Source: Candidatus Gastranaerophilales bacterium (GTDB lineage Bacteria > Cyanobacteriota > Vampirovibrionia > Gastranaerophilales > Gastranaerophilaceae). From it: a stretch of 64,000 nt of DNA. The position numbers and the translations under genes were made by a program. The notes below the pieces were generated by a model. The model made no database searches. It saw only the letters and a program-made list of their open reading frames with translations, and had not been told where the DNA came from. The DNA lies in assembly GCA_944325635.1 (NCBI GenBank), contig CALVBD010000006.1, positions 40,194 through 104,193 on the forward strand, read 5' to 3'. This document shows, piece after piece, positions 26,305 through 34,813 of the stretch (positions are counted from its first letter, which is position 1; each line of letters starts with the position of its first letter).

Positions 26305-26661
26305 ATGAAAATTACACAGGCAGCCTATAATACGCCCAATTTTACAGCGAAATTTGACGGACGCTTTTTGGATGCGGCAGACGCATTTTACAAAAAAAAT
26401 AATGTCCCGTCAAAATATAAACAATTTTGCTCTGCTGTCAGACGCTTTGCGGAAGTTCCGAATTCAGATACTATTACAATTAGTTATAAAAAAGAATTTC
26501 AAAAAGGACAGCCTGTACATACATTGTACGCTTCAGAATCCGGCAAAAGCCCTGTTATTTTAACCCAAAAAGACCAGTTCAGAAAACTTCTTGAAAAATT
26601 TTCATACATGAATGAATACGAATTCAAATTAAAAACAGGTCTTATATCTAAAGAAAAATAA
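26305..26661 (+). CDS. Hypothetical protein with N-terminal NFTAKF motif
   Basis: A 118-residue soluble protein with no family that I recognise. It begins MKITQAAYNTPNFTAKFDG; the short aromatic motif near residue 12 recurs in other proteins of this window. The rest is charged and mixed alpha/beta (FCSAVRRFAEVPNSDTITISYKKEF, then TLYASESGKSPVILTQKDQF). The ATG follows AAAGGAGAAA, a strong ribosome site. A related broken gene lies 26 bases downstream, so the two may be paralogues in one transcript. No signal peptide or membrane segment. Confidence 0.75.
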   Translation: MKITQAAYNTPNFTAKFDGRFLDAADAFYKKNNVPSKYKQFCSAVRRFAEVPNSDTITISYKKEFQKGQPVHTLYASESGKSPVILTQKDQFRKLLEKFSYMNEYEFKLKTGLISKEK

Positions 26662-26687
26662 GTTGTTTTATCAGAAAGGATTTTGTC

Positions 26688-27088
26688 ATGAGAATTCAAA
26701 ATATCCAAAGGTCAAATAATACACCTGTCAATTTTAAAGCATCTGTTTCAGAGCAGGTAAAATACCTGTTACACAGCCAACTGTCTAAAGGCCCTGACAA
26801 GAAAAAACGACAAAATTACTAGAACAACAAATAGAAAATATCAGCAAGTGGGGTTCTGATAATTCTGAAATAGTTATTGCAAAAGACTATCGCGGGAAAT
26901 ACCGCATCGGCCTCCAGTACAACGTAACGCCGACTATGCAGTTTGCCTGGGCGATAAAAGGACCTCTCGGGAAAACAGAACTGTCACAGTTTTTAGCACT
27001 TAAAGAAGCTGACATTCTCAATACCGAAAATACTATTAAATATTTATATACGAAATACGGCGGCGGATTTTTTAAACGCTTTAAATAA
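26688..27088 (+). pseudogene. Frameshifted hypothetical gene with N-terminal VNFKA motif
   Basis: ATG at 26688 follows AGAAAGGA and gives MRIQNIQRSNNTPVNFKASVSEQVKYLLHSQLSKG, stopping at TAG soon after a run of six A at about 26807-26812. Adding one A (A6 to A7) continues the frame as KTTKLLEQQIENISKWGSDNSEIVIAKDYRGKYRIG and ends at 27088 with GGGFFKRFK, about 133 residues in all. The downstream half is typical coding sequence, so this is a recently broken gene, a slippage-switched gene, or an assembly error. Its start resembles the gene just upstream. Confidence 0.7.
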
Positions 27089-27196
27089 ATATCTGAATAC
27101 ATTTATAACAGGTATTTTTTTTATACATTACAAGCATTTGCTATTTTCCATGATTTCGTAAATAATAATACCTGAGAAAACTTTAGAAGAAAAACA

Positions 27197-27766
27197 ATGG
27201 ATATAAAAGATTTCAGAGAATTAATGGCCAAAAGAGAATATGTAAATGCCGGCTCCTGCCTGGGTGAAACCTTTAATAAACTTGCACAGGATGCCCTCAA
27301 AATTACTATGGAACTTAACAATAAATACCACACTCCGGAGGAAATTGTTGAAATTTTTTCGGAATTAACCGGCAAAAAAGTTCCGGAAAATTTTCGTATG
27401 TTTCCGCCGTTTTATACAGACTGCGGAAAGAATATAACAGTAGGAGAACATGTTTTTATAAATGCGTGCTGTAAATTTCAGGATCAGGGAGGAATTACAA
27501 TCGGAGACGGATGTCTTATCGGACATAATGTTACAATAGCAACTTTGAACCATGACATAAACCCTGACAAACGTGCAAATATTTTACCCCAACCTGTTAT
27601 AATAGGTAAAAATGTTTGGATCGGGTCAGATTCCACGATCTTACCGGGTGTTGAAATCGGTGATGGCGCGATTATCGGGGCAGGAAGCGTCGTCACCAAA
27701 AATGTTCCGTCAAACACAATTGCTGCCGGAGTTCCTGCGAGAATTATCCGGAAAATTGAGACCTAA
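27197..27766 (+). CDS. Maltose/galactoside-type O-acetyltransferase (left-handed beta-helix)
   Basis: The 189-residue protein matches sugar/nodulation O-acetyltransferases of the LacA/Maa/NodL group that use acetyl-CoA. An N-terminal helical cap (residues ~1-60) is followed by hexapeptide repeats from ~85: GKNITVGEHVFINACC, GGITIGDGCLIGHNV, then TLNHDINPDKRANILPQPV with the catalytic His. VWIGSDSTILPGVEIGDGAIIGAGSVVTKNVP and the terminal GVPARIIRKI complete it. The substrate cannot be told. It stands alone in a group of lineage-specific small genes. Confidence 0.88.
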   Translation: MDIKDFRELMAKREYVNAGSCLGETFNKLAQDALKITMELNNKYHTPEEIVEIFSELTGKKVPENFRMFPPFYTDCGKNITVGEHVFINACCKFQDQGGITIGDGCLIGHNVTIATLNHDINPDKRANILPQPVIIGKNVWIGSDSTILPGVEIGDGAIIGAGSVVTKNVPSNTIAAGVPARIIRKIET

Positions 27767-27807
27767 TTATACTGGCAAAAATTTTTTTTATATGTTTTAG
27801 TTAATCT

Positions 27808-28926
27808 ATGCTCCAAAATATTCATAACAGAAATACGCAAATTAGCTTCGGACTCAGGCTTAAGCTTTCAGATAAAGGACTTTTGAATCTTCCGCAGAAA
27901 ACTGACATACTTTATTCAGCGAGTCCTATGGATTTTTTCTACAAAGAACCCAAAAGTAAGAAAAAGTTAGATGACCTTTCTATAAAAATTAAAAATCGCA
28001 TAAGAAAAGAACAAGGCAAACCTGATAATTCCGAAATTAAAAATAAACTATTGAGAAAAAGTTTTAATGCCGCAAATAAACTCCGCTCATTTGCCAGTAA
28101 AATTCTTGTATTGGAACATTTCAGATCTTTTTATAATTCTTTCAGGTTGATAAAAAAAATGACTCCGGATTCACCACAGTATATTGAAGAATGGGCTAAG
28201 ATGGGTAATTCCATCCATAACAGATTTATTGATATGAATATTGAGGATGGAAAGATTGAAAAGATTGCACAATCAAATGATTCTCACATCTTTATACTAA
28301 ACCACGACAACCCTGAAAAAGATAAATTTATTTATCCGATTTTTAATTCATTTTTGAATTACGCATACACAGCTTACGGGAAACAAAACGACTGTCCTCG
28401 CCCGAATATTCTGGTCAGCAAAAATTTTATAAAATTAGTTAATAAAAAATTGCGCAATATTTACAGAAAAATGGGATTAATACCTGTGGACGCCTATATG
28501 ACTGATAAAAAAATCGAAGACAATGTAGTTCCGATGAAATATTTAATCGCTAAATTTCTGCACAAAAAATGCAATTTATTTATATTCCCAGAAGGCAACA
28601 ATTCCATTTACAAAGATAAAACACTTGAAGAAAAATTCCAGCCCGGAGTCTCAAAAATTATCAAAAATATTCTTGACTCAAAGGACTCTGTAAAAGTTGT
28701 TCCGCTTGGAATTTCATACAACAGCACCAACAACACAATGGCATCAATTTATATTGGAGATACAATAACATTCAGCAAATCAAACGGCGAAATTTTGTAC
28801 GTTAAAGACGCCGCGGAAGATGTTGTATCATTAGGGAAATCAGGATTAAAAAAGACCACAGATAATATTACAAAACTTCTCTGTTCAAACCTTTCCAACT
28901 GCGTTACTTTGAGTAAAATTGAATAA
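27808..28926 (+). CDS. Divergent PlsC-like acyltransferase with N-terminal ISFG motif
   Basis: The 372-residue protein has the glycerophosphate acyltransferase block order. LNHDNPEKDKF stands at the NHxxxxD position (~170, with one extra residue before the Asp). RNIYRKMGLIPVDAY is followed by LFIFPEGNNSIYKDK (FPEG motif) and QPGVSKII, then VVPLGISYN. It probably acylates a lysophospholipid or a related acceptor at the membrane. The N-terminal ~140 residues are unlike PlsC, and start MLQNIHNRNTQISFG, carrying the same short SF motif as neighbours. The active-site spacing is odd, so activity is uncertain. Confidence 0.65.
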   Translation: MLQNIHNRNTQISFGLRLKLSDKGLLNLPQKTDILYSASPMDFFYKEPKSKKKLDDLSIKIKNRIRKEQGKPDNSEIKNKLLRKSFNAANKLRSFASKILVLEHFRSFYNSFRLIKKMTPDSPQYIEEWAKMGNSIHNRFIDMNIEDGKIEKIAQSNDSHIFILNHDNPEKDKFIYPIFNSFLNYAYTAYGKQNDCPRPNILVSKNFIKLVNKKLRNIYRKMGLIPVDAYMTDKKIEDNVVPMKYLIAKFLHKKCNLFIFPEGNNSIYKDKTLEEKFQPGVSKIIKNILDSKDSVKVVPLGISYNSTNNTMASIYIGDTITFSKSNGEILYVKDAAEDVVSLGKSGLKKTTDNITKLLCSNLSNCVTLSKIE

Positions 28927-28929
28927 CTT

Positions 28930-29502
28930 ATGAAAATAAATTACAATAATTACAATATAACATTTCAGGCAAAACCGGGTTCAAAATTATTAAAATCCGT
29001 CAAAAAAGAATTCCATGGAGATAAAGAAAGAACCCGAAAATTTGCAGGATTATTTGAGGATACTTTCACAAACAACACTGACAAAAATACGGTAATTGAC
29101 ATTAATAAAAATAAAAACCTTATTTTTTCCAACAACCTCTTTCCTGACATGAAATACTGTTATAAAACAACGCTGAGTTCTGATAAATCTCTTGCACAAA
29201 GTATGCTGAATGAATGCCCGAAAACAATGGCAAGGGGCGAAGTTGCACTATTCCGGCATATTATATCAAAACTCTTTTTAAAAGATAAAAATTTTGATAA
29301 GATAGATAAGATAGTGCAAAGCGTAAATATTAACCCTAAATTTATTGAAAATTTATCCACTGCGAAAAAAATTATTGCAGAAAATCCAACTTCCGAACTT
29401 TCAAGTATTGAATTTGATGTTATGAATATGAAAACAGCGGAAGCGGAATTAAAAGAAATCAGCACTCATATATTTTCAAATGATGATTTTACAATCGTTT
29501 AA
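28930..29502 (+). CDS. Hypothetical protein with N-terminal ITFQA motif
   Basis: A 190-residue soluble, largely helical protein of no recognised family. It starts MKINYNNYNITFQAKPG, again with the short SF/TF-x-A motif near residue 11, then a basic segment (KLLKSVKKEFHGDKERTRKFAGLFEDTF) and a charged helical rest. It follows the acyltransferase-like gene by three bases, so the two are cotranscribed. No signal peptide, membrane helix or catalytic motif is visible. Confidence 0.72.
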   Translation: MKINYNNYNITFQAKPGSKLLKSVKKEFHGDKERTRKFAGLFEDTFTNNTDKNTVIDINKNKNLIFSNNLFPDMKYCYKTTLSSDKSLAQSMLNECPKTMARGEVALFRHIISKLFLKDKNFDKIDKIVQSVNINPKFIENLSTAKKIIAENPTSELSSIEFDVMNMKTAEAELKEISTHIFSNDDFTIV

Positions 29503-29607
29503 CAGTTTTAAACGAACTTATTGTATGAATTCTCATTCCGGAAGCGTAGAAAAATTTCAACGCCTATATGATTGCATATTGATGCATGCAATTACGTTAA
29601 AAAGAAA

Positions 29608-29690
29608 CGTCCCCCTCACCCTATCACTCACCCGTATGGAGAGGGGATTATTGTTTCTTTCTTTGTAAAGGGAGGATAATCCTCCCTCAA
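29608..29690. repeat. Intergenic CCCTCACCC / GGGAGG repeat
   Basis: The 260-base gap before creD holds one copy of the dispersed element: CCCCCTCACCC...GGAGAGGGG at ~29610-29645, then an imperfect GGGAGGATAATCCTCCC palindrome at ~29669-29685. Nothing else is recognised in the gap. Confidence 0.7.
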
Positions 29691-29763
29691 AATTGTCACC
29701 ATATTAACTTTGACATATTTATTTTACATACATTGCATACTTTATCTTACGCGGTTTTACACC

Positions 29764-31041
29764 TTAACCCTCGTTGTACCAATCGACATTTCTTGTCGCA
29801 TACATTATCAGGGCGATTATGAGAAACAGTCCTAAACTTCCGATTAATAACGCCAGATCCTGAAGGTTTAACAATATATAAAGGAAGGTATACAAAATCA
29901 CAAGCAGGACTGAAATTATAGCAGTAAATCTGACATCCTGACGTTTTGTTATTACGTAATATGTGTACGTACCGATAAGTGAAATCGTCATAAAAGAAGA
30001 TATTACGTACGCCGCAAGGAACGGAAGGAATTCCGAAATTGACACAAGCAGTAGATAAAATATCAGCATCGCACCGCCTAAGAGTAAATATTGAAGCGGG
30101 TGGATACGTTTTTTAGAGGCTTCAGTTATTTCAAATATAAAATAACTCAAAAATGTCAGTGCAATAAATAGGAAAGAATATTTCAGCGCTCTTGTTGCCA
30201 TACGGTAGTTATCGACCGGCACAAGCAGAGATACCCCTACCCTTGCGCGGTTATTACCGTCATCATTATACGAGTATTTTGTGACAGAATTAGGGTTAAC
30301 CTGCGAAACATTAGTTGTCGCAACTTTCGGAATACTCCACTCCGCCGTGAAATTATCCTTGGTAACTTCACGTGATGAAGGAAGAAAATTTCCATTGAAA
30401 CTTGGATTAGCCCAGTTACCAGAGATATTAACTTTATTTGACTGACCGCCCAAATCAGCATAAAGTTCATTTATTCCACGTATTTTATAACTTATTTCGA
30501 AAGGAATATTTTTCCCCGGGTTTTTAATTTTTGTCGTATATTTGGTATCCTGTGAAATTTTCTGCGTCTCATTATTAATTCTAAACTTCGGTTCTTCAAT
30601 AAAACCGGTAGAATCTTCTACGGCAAATGAGGTTGTAATATTTTTGTCAGACAGATCCCCGTAATTATTTATAAAGTCGCCTTTCAAAAGAACATCTGCT
30701 ACATAAACAGGTACTTTAAAAATTCCTTTTTTACGGATTTCGGTTGAAATTTTAACATTAACCGAATAATTATTTAACTGCAGATTGACAGTTTCTGTTG
30801 CATTTTTATCTTTTTTCTTTTCAAACGACATTGCAGGACTGCCGAAAATCTGGACATCACCCCAGGAAGAGGCAATACTCTTTACGGCTTCATTCCTGTA
30901 AGCTTCTCTTTCATTAATTATTCCGAACCAAAATCCTATTGGAATAAGAAGAAGCAGAAGCATTAAAATCAGGATAAAAAACTTTTTCATTTTAGAATTA
31001 TCATTGTTATTTGCTGCTGCAAGATTTGTTAAATTTTCCAT
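29764..31041 (-). CDS. creD: CreD-like inner membrane protein
   Basis: CreD (CET) proteins are inner-membrane proteins linked to envelope stress; the biochemical role is unknown. The 425-residue protein has an N-terminal membrane helix (KFFILILMLLLLLIPIGFWF, ~20-40) and the family's WGDVQIFGSPAM region. A large periplasmic domain (~60-280) is followed by about five C-terminal helices (KYSFLFIALTFLSYFIFEITEASKKRIHPLQYLLLGGAMLIFYLLLVSISE is the CreD signature). The protein is slightly shorter than the E. coli one. No CreBC two-component pair is in the window. Confidence 0.9.
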   Translation of the reverse strand: MENLTNLAAANNNDNSKMKKFFILILMLLLLLIPIGFWFGIINEREAYRNEAVKSIASSWGDVQIFGSPAMSFEKKKDKNATETVNLQLNNYSVNVKISTEIRKKGIFKVPVYVADVLLKGDFINNYGDLSDKNITTSFAVEDSTGFIEEPKFRINNETQKISQDTKYTTKIKNPGKNIPFEISYKIRGINELYADLGGQSNKVNISGNWANPSFNGNFLPSSREVTKDNFTAEWSIPKVATTNVSQVNPNSVTKYSYNDDGNNRARVGVSLLVPVDNYRMATRALKYSFLFIALTFLSYFIFEITEASKKRIHPLQYLLLGGAMLIFYLLLVSISEFLPFLAAYVISSFMTISLIGTYTYYVITKRQDVRFTAIISVLLVILYTFLYILLNLQDLALLIGSLGLFLIIALIMYATRNVDWYNEG

Positions 31042-31119
31042 TATTAAACTCCTTATATTAACAATTTTGTTTAATAATAACTCCGTTTTTCTAAGCAGTC
31101 AAGATAATATTACGATTTA

Positions 31120-31707
31120 TTAATTACTTATAAACCAATCAATAAGTGGTTTTTTAAGCCCAAATTGCACTTGAAAAGCGTGTTCAATTTCATGATCCGT
31201 TAAATATTCATAGGAAACATTAAACCCGAGAGGTTCTTCAGGAAAACCGCGTTCTTTAACTTTCTTTTCCGAAATTTTTTTATTCTCTAAATCTATCACG
31301 TTTGAATAGTTATAACCTTCATAACAGCAGAAAGGAACAGTTATTTTACCGTCGGTTTTCTTCATCATTAAACCGAAAGTTCTGCAAATAATCCCGCGGT
31401 ATTCATAAACAGAACAGACATTATCTATCAAAAACGGACAATCGTATAAGAACTCATCACCTTTATAATTTTTCTTTTCCTGAAGAGTTTTTATAATGTT
31501 ATTTTCAATTCTCTTTTGAGTTTCTTTATCAAGTTTTAAAAAACCGCTTAAAAGATAATTTACTTCCAGTAAAGAATATGGCAGTTGACTATGCTTGCAG
31601 CACATCGCACATCCTTTTTTACAAAAGATGTAAGGCTTTTGGGATTCGAAAAATTTTGCCAATTTTCCGTTTAAGAATTCAAGATATTTTACATAAGTTT
31701 CAAACAT
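31120..31707 (-). CDS. YkgJ-type cysteine cluster protein
   Basis: The 195-residue protein belongs to the zinc/iron-chelating CxxxCxxCC family: FCKKGCAMCCKHSQLPYSLLEV near residue 28, then DCPFLIDNVCSVYEYRGIICRTFG (~105-128) and PFCCYEGYNYSN. Eight or more conserved Cys probably bind one or two metal ions or an Fe-S cluster. Function in the family is unknown. It stands between the cupin gene terminator and creD, apparently with its own promoter. Confidence 0.82.
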   Translation of the reverse strand: MFETYVKYLEFLNGKLAKFFESQKPYIFCKKGCAMCCKHSQLPYSLLEVNYLLSGFLKLDKETQKRIENNIIKTLQEKKNYKGDEFLYDCPFLIDNVCSVYEYRGIICRTFGLMMKKTDGKITVPFCCYEGYNYSNVIDLENKKISEKKVKERGFPEEPLGFNVSYEYLTDHEIEHAFQVQFGLKKPLIDWFISN

Positions 31708-31735
31708 AATTTAAAAATCTCTATATTTTAAGTAG

Positions 31736-31767
31736 AAAAAGCCGGAAAAAGTTTTTTCCGGCTTTTA
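31736..31767 (-). terminator. Intrinsic terminator after the lar-cupin operon
   Basis: On the minus strand AAAAGCCGGAAAAAACTTTTTCCGGCTTTTT forms a perfect 10-base stem with a short loop and a T run, just after the cupin stop. It marks the 3' end of the long minus-strand series. Confidence 0.85.
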
Positions 31768-31774
31768 TAATTAA

Positions 31775-32290
31775 CTAATCTTCCGGATTATATTCATCAT
31801 CTTTGACAGGTTCAAGCCATGTTGTTTCATTATTCGGGAGGTTAGGTTCTATTGAAATATGAGCAAACATACTATCAGGGGCTGCACCATGCCAGTGTTC
31901 CACATCAGGCTTAATTTTTACGACGTCGCCTTTTTTCAATATCTGAATTTCTTTACCGCGTTCCTGATATCTTCCCTCGCCTGCTGTTACAAGAAGTATC
32001 TGACCGCCGGAATGTTTGTGCCAGTTTGTTCTTGCTTTTGGTTCAAAAGTTACGTTAGCAATTGAGGAATTCCAGATATCATCTTTTTCAACGAGTCTCC
32101 CGAGATAGGTTGTACCAGTAAAGAATTTGCCAAAAGGATTAAGGGTACCTATTGCAAACGGCTGCTCTAACTCTTGCACGGCTACCGGAGTTTTTTGAGT
32201 ACTGGTAACATTTTCCTGAGTTTCTGCCATGGTTATACCTCCTGTGATTAAAGCTGTACATATAAACATTGTTGTGAAGAATTTTTTCAT
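31775..32290 (-). CDS. Secreted cupin-domain protein
   Basis: The 171-residue protein has a clear Sec signal peptide (MKKFFTTMFICTALITGGITMAET). A single cupin barrel carries metal ligands in RTNWHKHSGGQILLVTAGEGRYQERG (His, His, Gln/Glu) and VKIKPDVEHWHGAAP. Periplasmic cupins of this type are annotated near carboxymuconolactone decarboxylases and hydroxynitrile lyases, but the reaction cannot be predicted. The ATG follows AAAGGAGG. It is last in the Tat/lar gene series, 31 bases after larE, and is followed by a terminator. Confidence 0.85.
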   Translation of the reverse strand: MKKFFTTMFICTALITGGITMAETQENVTSTQKTPVAVQELEQPFAIGTLNPFGKFFTGTTYLGRLVEKDDIWNSSIANVTFEPKARTNWHKHSGGQILLVTAGEGRYQERGKEIQILKKGDVVKIKPDVEHWHGAAPDSMFAHISIEPNLPNNETTWLEPVKDDEYNPED

Positions 32291-32321
32291 CCATCCTCCT
32301 TTTCTTATTTGCGGCTTCCGG

Positions 32322-33104
32322 TTATAGATCCATACTGCCGCTTCTTATTCCTTCCATATCAAGAGTAACGTACGTTATCCCGATACTTTTTAAATATTCA
32401 ACGATTTTTGATTTTTTGTCGACAAACTGTTCAAACTGTTCTTTTGGAATTTCAATCCGCGCAATATCATTATGCATACGGAATCTGTTATTTTCAAAAC
32501 CGATTTCTTTTAAAAATCTTTCACCGCACCTGACTATATTTAAAATTCTATCGTTTAATTCCGTACCGTACGGGAACCGTGTTGCAAGGCACGGGGTCGA
32601 TGGTTTATTAAAGATTTCTATCCCGAGTTCTTTAGCATAATCTCTTATTTCCTGTTTGGTGATTTGAAATTTTGCAAGCGGAGAGATAATTTCCATTTCT
32701 TCAAGCGCTCTCAAACCCGGACGATATGTATGAATGTCATCAGCGTTTGTCCCGTCGATTATGAATTTAAGAGTACTTTCTTTTGCAAAATCTTTCAGTT
32801 TTCCGAAAAAAAGTTTTTTACAATGATAGCATCTGTCTTTCGGATTATTCACGAGAATTTTATCCTCCAGCGGGAAAAATTCTATTACTTTATGACTTAC
32901 TCCGTACTTTTTGCATAAATTTTCCGAAAGTTCCAGTTCCTCCTCTGTTTGAAAAACAGAACTGAAAGTAACTGCAACGGTATTAAAATCTTTGCAAAGA
33001 TATAAAAGAAGCGTGCTGTCTATTCCGCCTGAGAAAGCAAGACAGATGCCCTGCTTTCCCAATTCGGATAAATAATTTTTTAAATTTTCGAATTTATTTT
33101 TCAT
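32322..33104 (-). CDS. larE: ATP-dependent sacrificial sulfur transferase LarE
   Basis: LarE converts the carboxylates of the LarB product (P2CMN) to thiocarboxylates, using its own cysteine or an Fe-S-bound sulfur. The 260-residue protein has the PP-loop LAFSGGIDSTLLL (~22-34), DRCYHCKKLFF, IIDGTNADDIHTYRPGLRALEE and KPSTPCLATRFPYG. The last Cys sits at the family's conserved catalytic position. It overlaps the larMN gene by 11 bases. Part of the larB-larC-larMN-larE set for the nickel-pincer nucleotide. Confidence 0.93.
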   Translation of the reverse strand: MKNKFENLKNYLSELGKQGICLAFSGGIDSTLLLYLCKDFNTVAVTFSSVFQTEEELELSENLCKKYGVSHKVIEFFPLEDKILVNNPKDRCYHCKKLFFGKLKDFAKESTLKFIIDGTNADDIHTYRPGLRALEEMEIISPLAKFQITKQEIRDYAKELGIEIFNKPSTPCLATRFPYGTELNDRILNIVRCGERFLKEIGFENNRFRMHNDIARIEIPKEQFEQFVDKKSKIVEYLKSIGITYVTLDMEGIRSGSMDL

Positions 33105-33999
33105 AGACTTCCGCTTTTTTAACAGTCAATAATTTTGCAACACAGCTCATCAAAATAACAATTGCAAGAAGCCCTATAATATTTGCGGCAACAGACGGGA
33201 TTGAAGAAAGAACTGCTGTTTTCGCCTGCAAAGCTTCTGCCAGAGAATAAATCTGCCCCTGAGTCTGCGCCACAAATGAATTTGATATATTCAAAAGCGA
33301 CCATTCAAGCCCATCCGGTTTTGATGATGCATAATTTGAAATTACACCGGCAAGGATAAGTGCAATTCCGCCGGTTGTGTAAGAAAACTCTTTTGAAAAA
33401 TCAGTTTTTTGAGCCGCAAAAATAATGGCAGCAGAAACAACTCCTTCAACCAAACCTATAGGAAGGTGGATACTCTGCATTAAGCCTGCGAAAAATCCGA
33501 CATTTGTTGTGATTGAACCTGATGCAAAAGATTCTGCGACAACAGCGATTGAGCCAAGCTGCAGTGCAACGATTGACGCCAATACAGCAGCTGCAAATTT
33601 ATTTTTCTCAAGAGGTTTATATACAAGCGGATAAGCTGCAAAACATGCCAGAAATCCCATATTAAAGATATTACATCCGAGTGCAGTCAAACCGCCGTCT
33701 GCAAAAAACAAAGCCTGAACAAGGATAATTGAACACATTGCAAGAAATCCCGCATAAGGTCCGAGTAAAACAGCAAGCAAAAGCCCGCCCACAATATGCC
33801 CGCTTGAACCGGTTGAGGGAATTGAAAAATTAATCATCTGCAAGCCGAAAACAAGAGATGTCAGCATAACTGCAGGCAAAATATTTTCTTTTTTAAAATC
33901 TTTTTTCCCTTTTTTAAAAGCCAGGTATGCCGCACCGCCCATCAGTGCAAGCATAGGGATTCCCGTAACCGGACAAATAATAGAATTTCCTAAATGCAT
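33094..33999 (-). CDS. CbiM/NikMN-like ECF transporter component, probably for nickel (LarMN)
   Basis: The 301-residue integral membrane protein begins MHLGNSIICPVTGIPMLALMG, keeping the N-terminal Met-His needed for metal binding in CbiM/NikM. It also has SIPSTGSSGHIVGGLLLAVLLGPYAGFLAM. The C-terminal ~80 residues carry the PDGLEWSLLNIS stretch and a further helix, like the separate CbiN/NikN subunit, so M and N are fused. Between larC and larE it almost certainly imports nickel for cofactor synthesis. The ATPase and T components that drive ECF uptake are not in the window. Confidence 0.88.
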   Translation of the reverse strand: MHLGNSIICPVTGIPMLALMGGAAYLAFKKGKKDFKKENILPAVMLTSLVFGLQMINFSIPSTGSSGHIVGGLLLAVLLGPYAGFLAMCSIILVQALFFADGGLTALGCNIFNMGFLACFAAYPLVYKPLEKNKFAAAVLASIVALQLGSIAVVAESFASGSITTNVGFFAGLMQSIHLPIGLVEGVVSAAIIFAAQKTDFSKEFSYTTGGIALILAGVISNYASSKPDGLEWSLLNISNSFVAQTQGQIYSLAEALQAKTAVLSSIPSVAANIIGLLAIVILMSCVAKLLTVKKAEVYEK

Positions 34000-34001
34000 A
34001 A

Positions 34002-34769
34002 TTACTCTCCTTTTATTTTCATAACCCTTAAAACAGGGTTTTTGTACTTTCTTTTACCTGCGCCATAGCCGACAGATTCAATCGTGAAGGTTTCCGGAAG
34101 ATGTTCTCCCGTATAAAGCGCCGCGGCAATAGCAGCACCTGTCGGGGTTACCATTTCGCCGTCGTTATCCGTAAATCTTAGCGGAAGATGATATTTTGAT
34201 GCGATTTCACAAACCGCAGGAACAGGCACTGGTAAAGTCCCGTGCTGGCATTCGACAGTTCCGGCGCCTTCCGTCAGAGGCGAAAAATAAACTTTTTCCG
34301 GGTTTAAATCATCAAAAAGAACCGAAAAACTTACGATATCCGCGATTGAATCAATTGCGCCGACTTCGTGGAAATGCACATCCATAATATCTTTCCCGTG
34401 AACTTTTGCTTCGGCTTCCGCAACAATTTTGAAAATTTTCTTTGCAAGATTTTTCGCGCGCTCTGTCGTATCTGCCTTATCAATAATCGCATTTACATCA
34501 TCAAGGTTTCTGTGTTCATGGTGGTGATGGTGAGGTTCTTCATTATGGTGGTGTTCATGATGATGTTCGTTGTGAGGCAGAATTACATCAAAGTCCGTTG
34601 CCTTAATTGAATTTATCTGAACATCAGAGATTTTATAAGTAAATTCATTTTCCAAATTCATAGATTTCAAAGCCTTATCGAGTTTTTCGCGGCTTGCACC
34701 CAAATCCAACAGCGCGGCAACCGACATATCGCCTGAAATCCCCGACCTGCATTCAAAATATAAATCCAT
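34002..34769 (-). CDS. larC: Nickel insertase LarC, short form
   Basis: LarC inserts nickel into the thiocarboxylated nucleotide to form the NPN cofactor, hydrolysing CTP. The 255-residue protein has the family's start YFECRSGISGDMSVAALLDLGAS, DVHFHEVGAIDSIADIV, and a His-rich loop (HHEHHHNEEPHHHHHEH, ~67-85) likely to hold nickel. ESVGYGAGKRKYKNPVLRVM lies near the end. Full LarC is about 400 residues; the second domain (LarC2) is missing here, and larMN begins three bases later, so it is not encoded by frameshift either. Function may rely on the first domain alone. Confidence 0.9.
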   Translation of the reverse strand: MDLYFECRSGISGDMSVAALLDLGASREKLDKALKSMNLENEFTYKISDVQINSIKATDFDVILPHNEHHHEHHHNEEPHHHHHEHRNLDDVNAIIDKADTTERAKNLAKKIFKIVAEAEAKVHGKDIMDVHFHEVGAIDSIADIVSFSVLFDDLNPEKVYFSPLTEGAGTVECQHGTLPVPVPAVCEIASKYHLPLRFTDNDGEMVTPTGAAIAAALYTGEHLPETFTIESVGYGAGKRKYKNPVLRVMKIKGE

Positions 34770-34813
34770 TTTAGTTATTTCCTCCTATATGCTGCGGGGA
34801 AAGATATTTCCGC

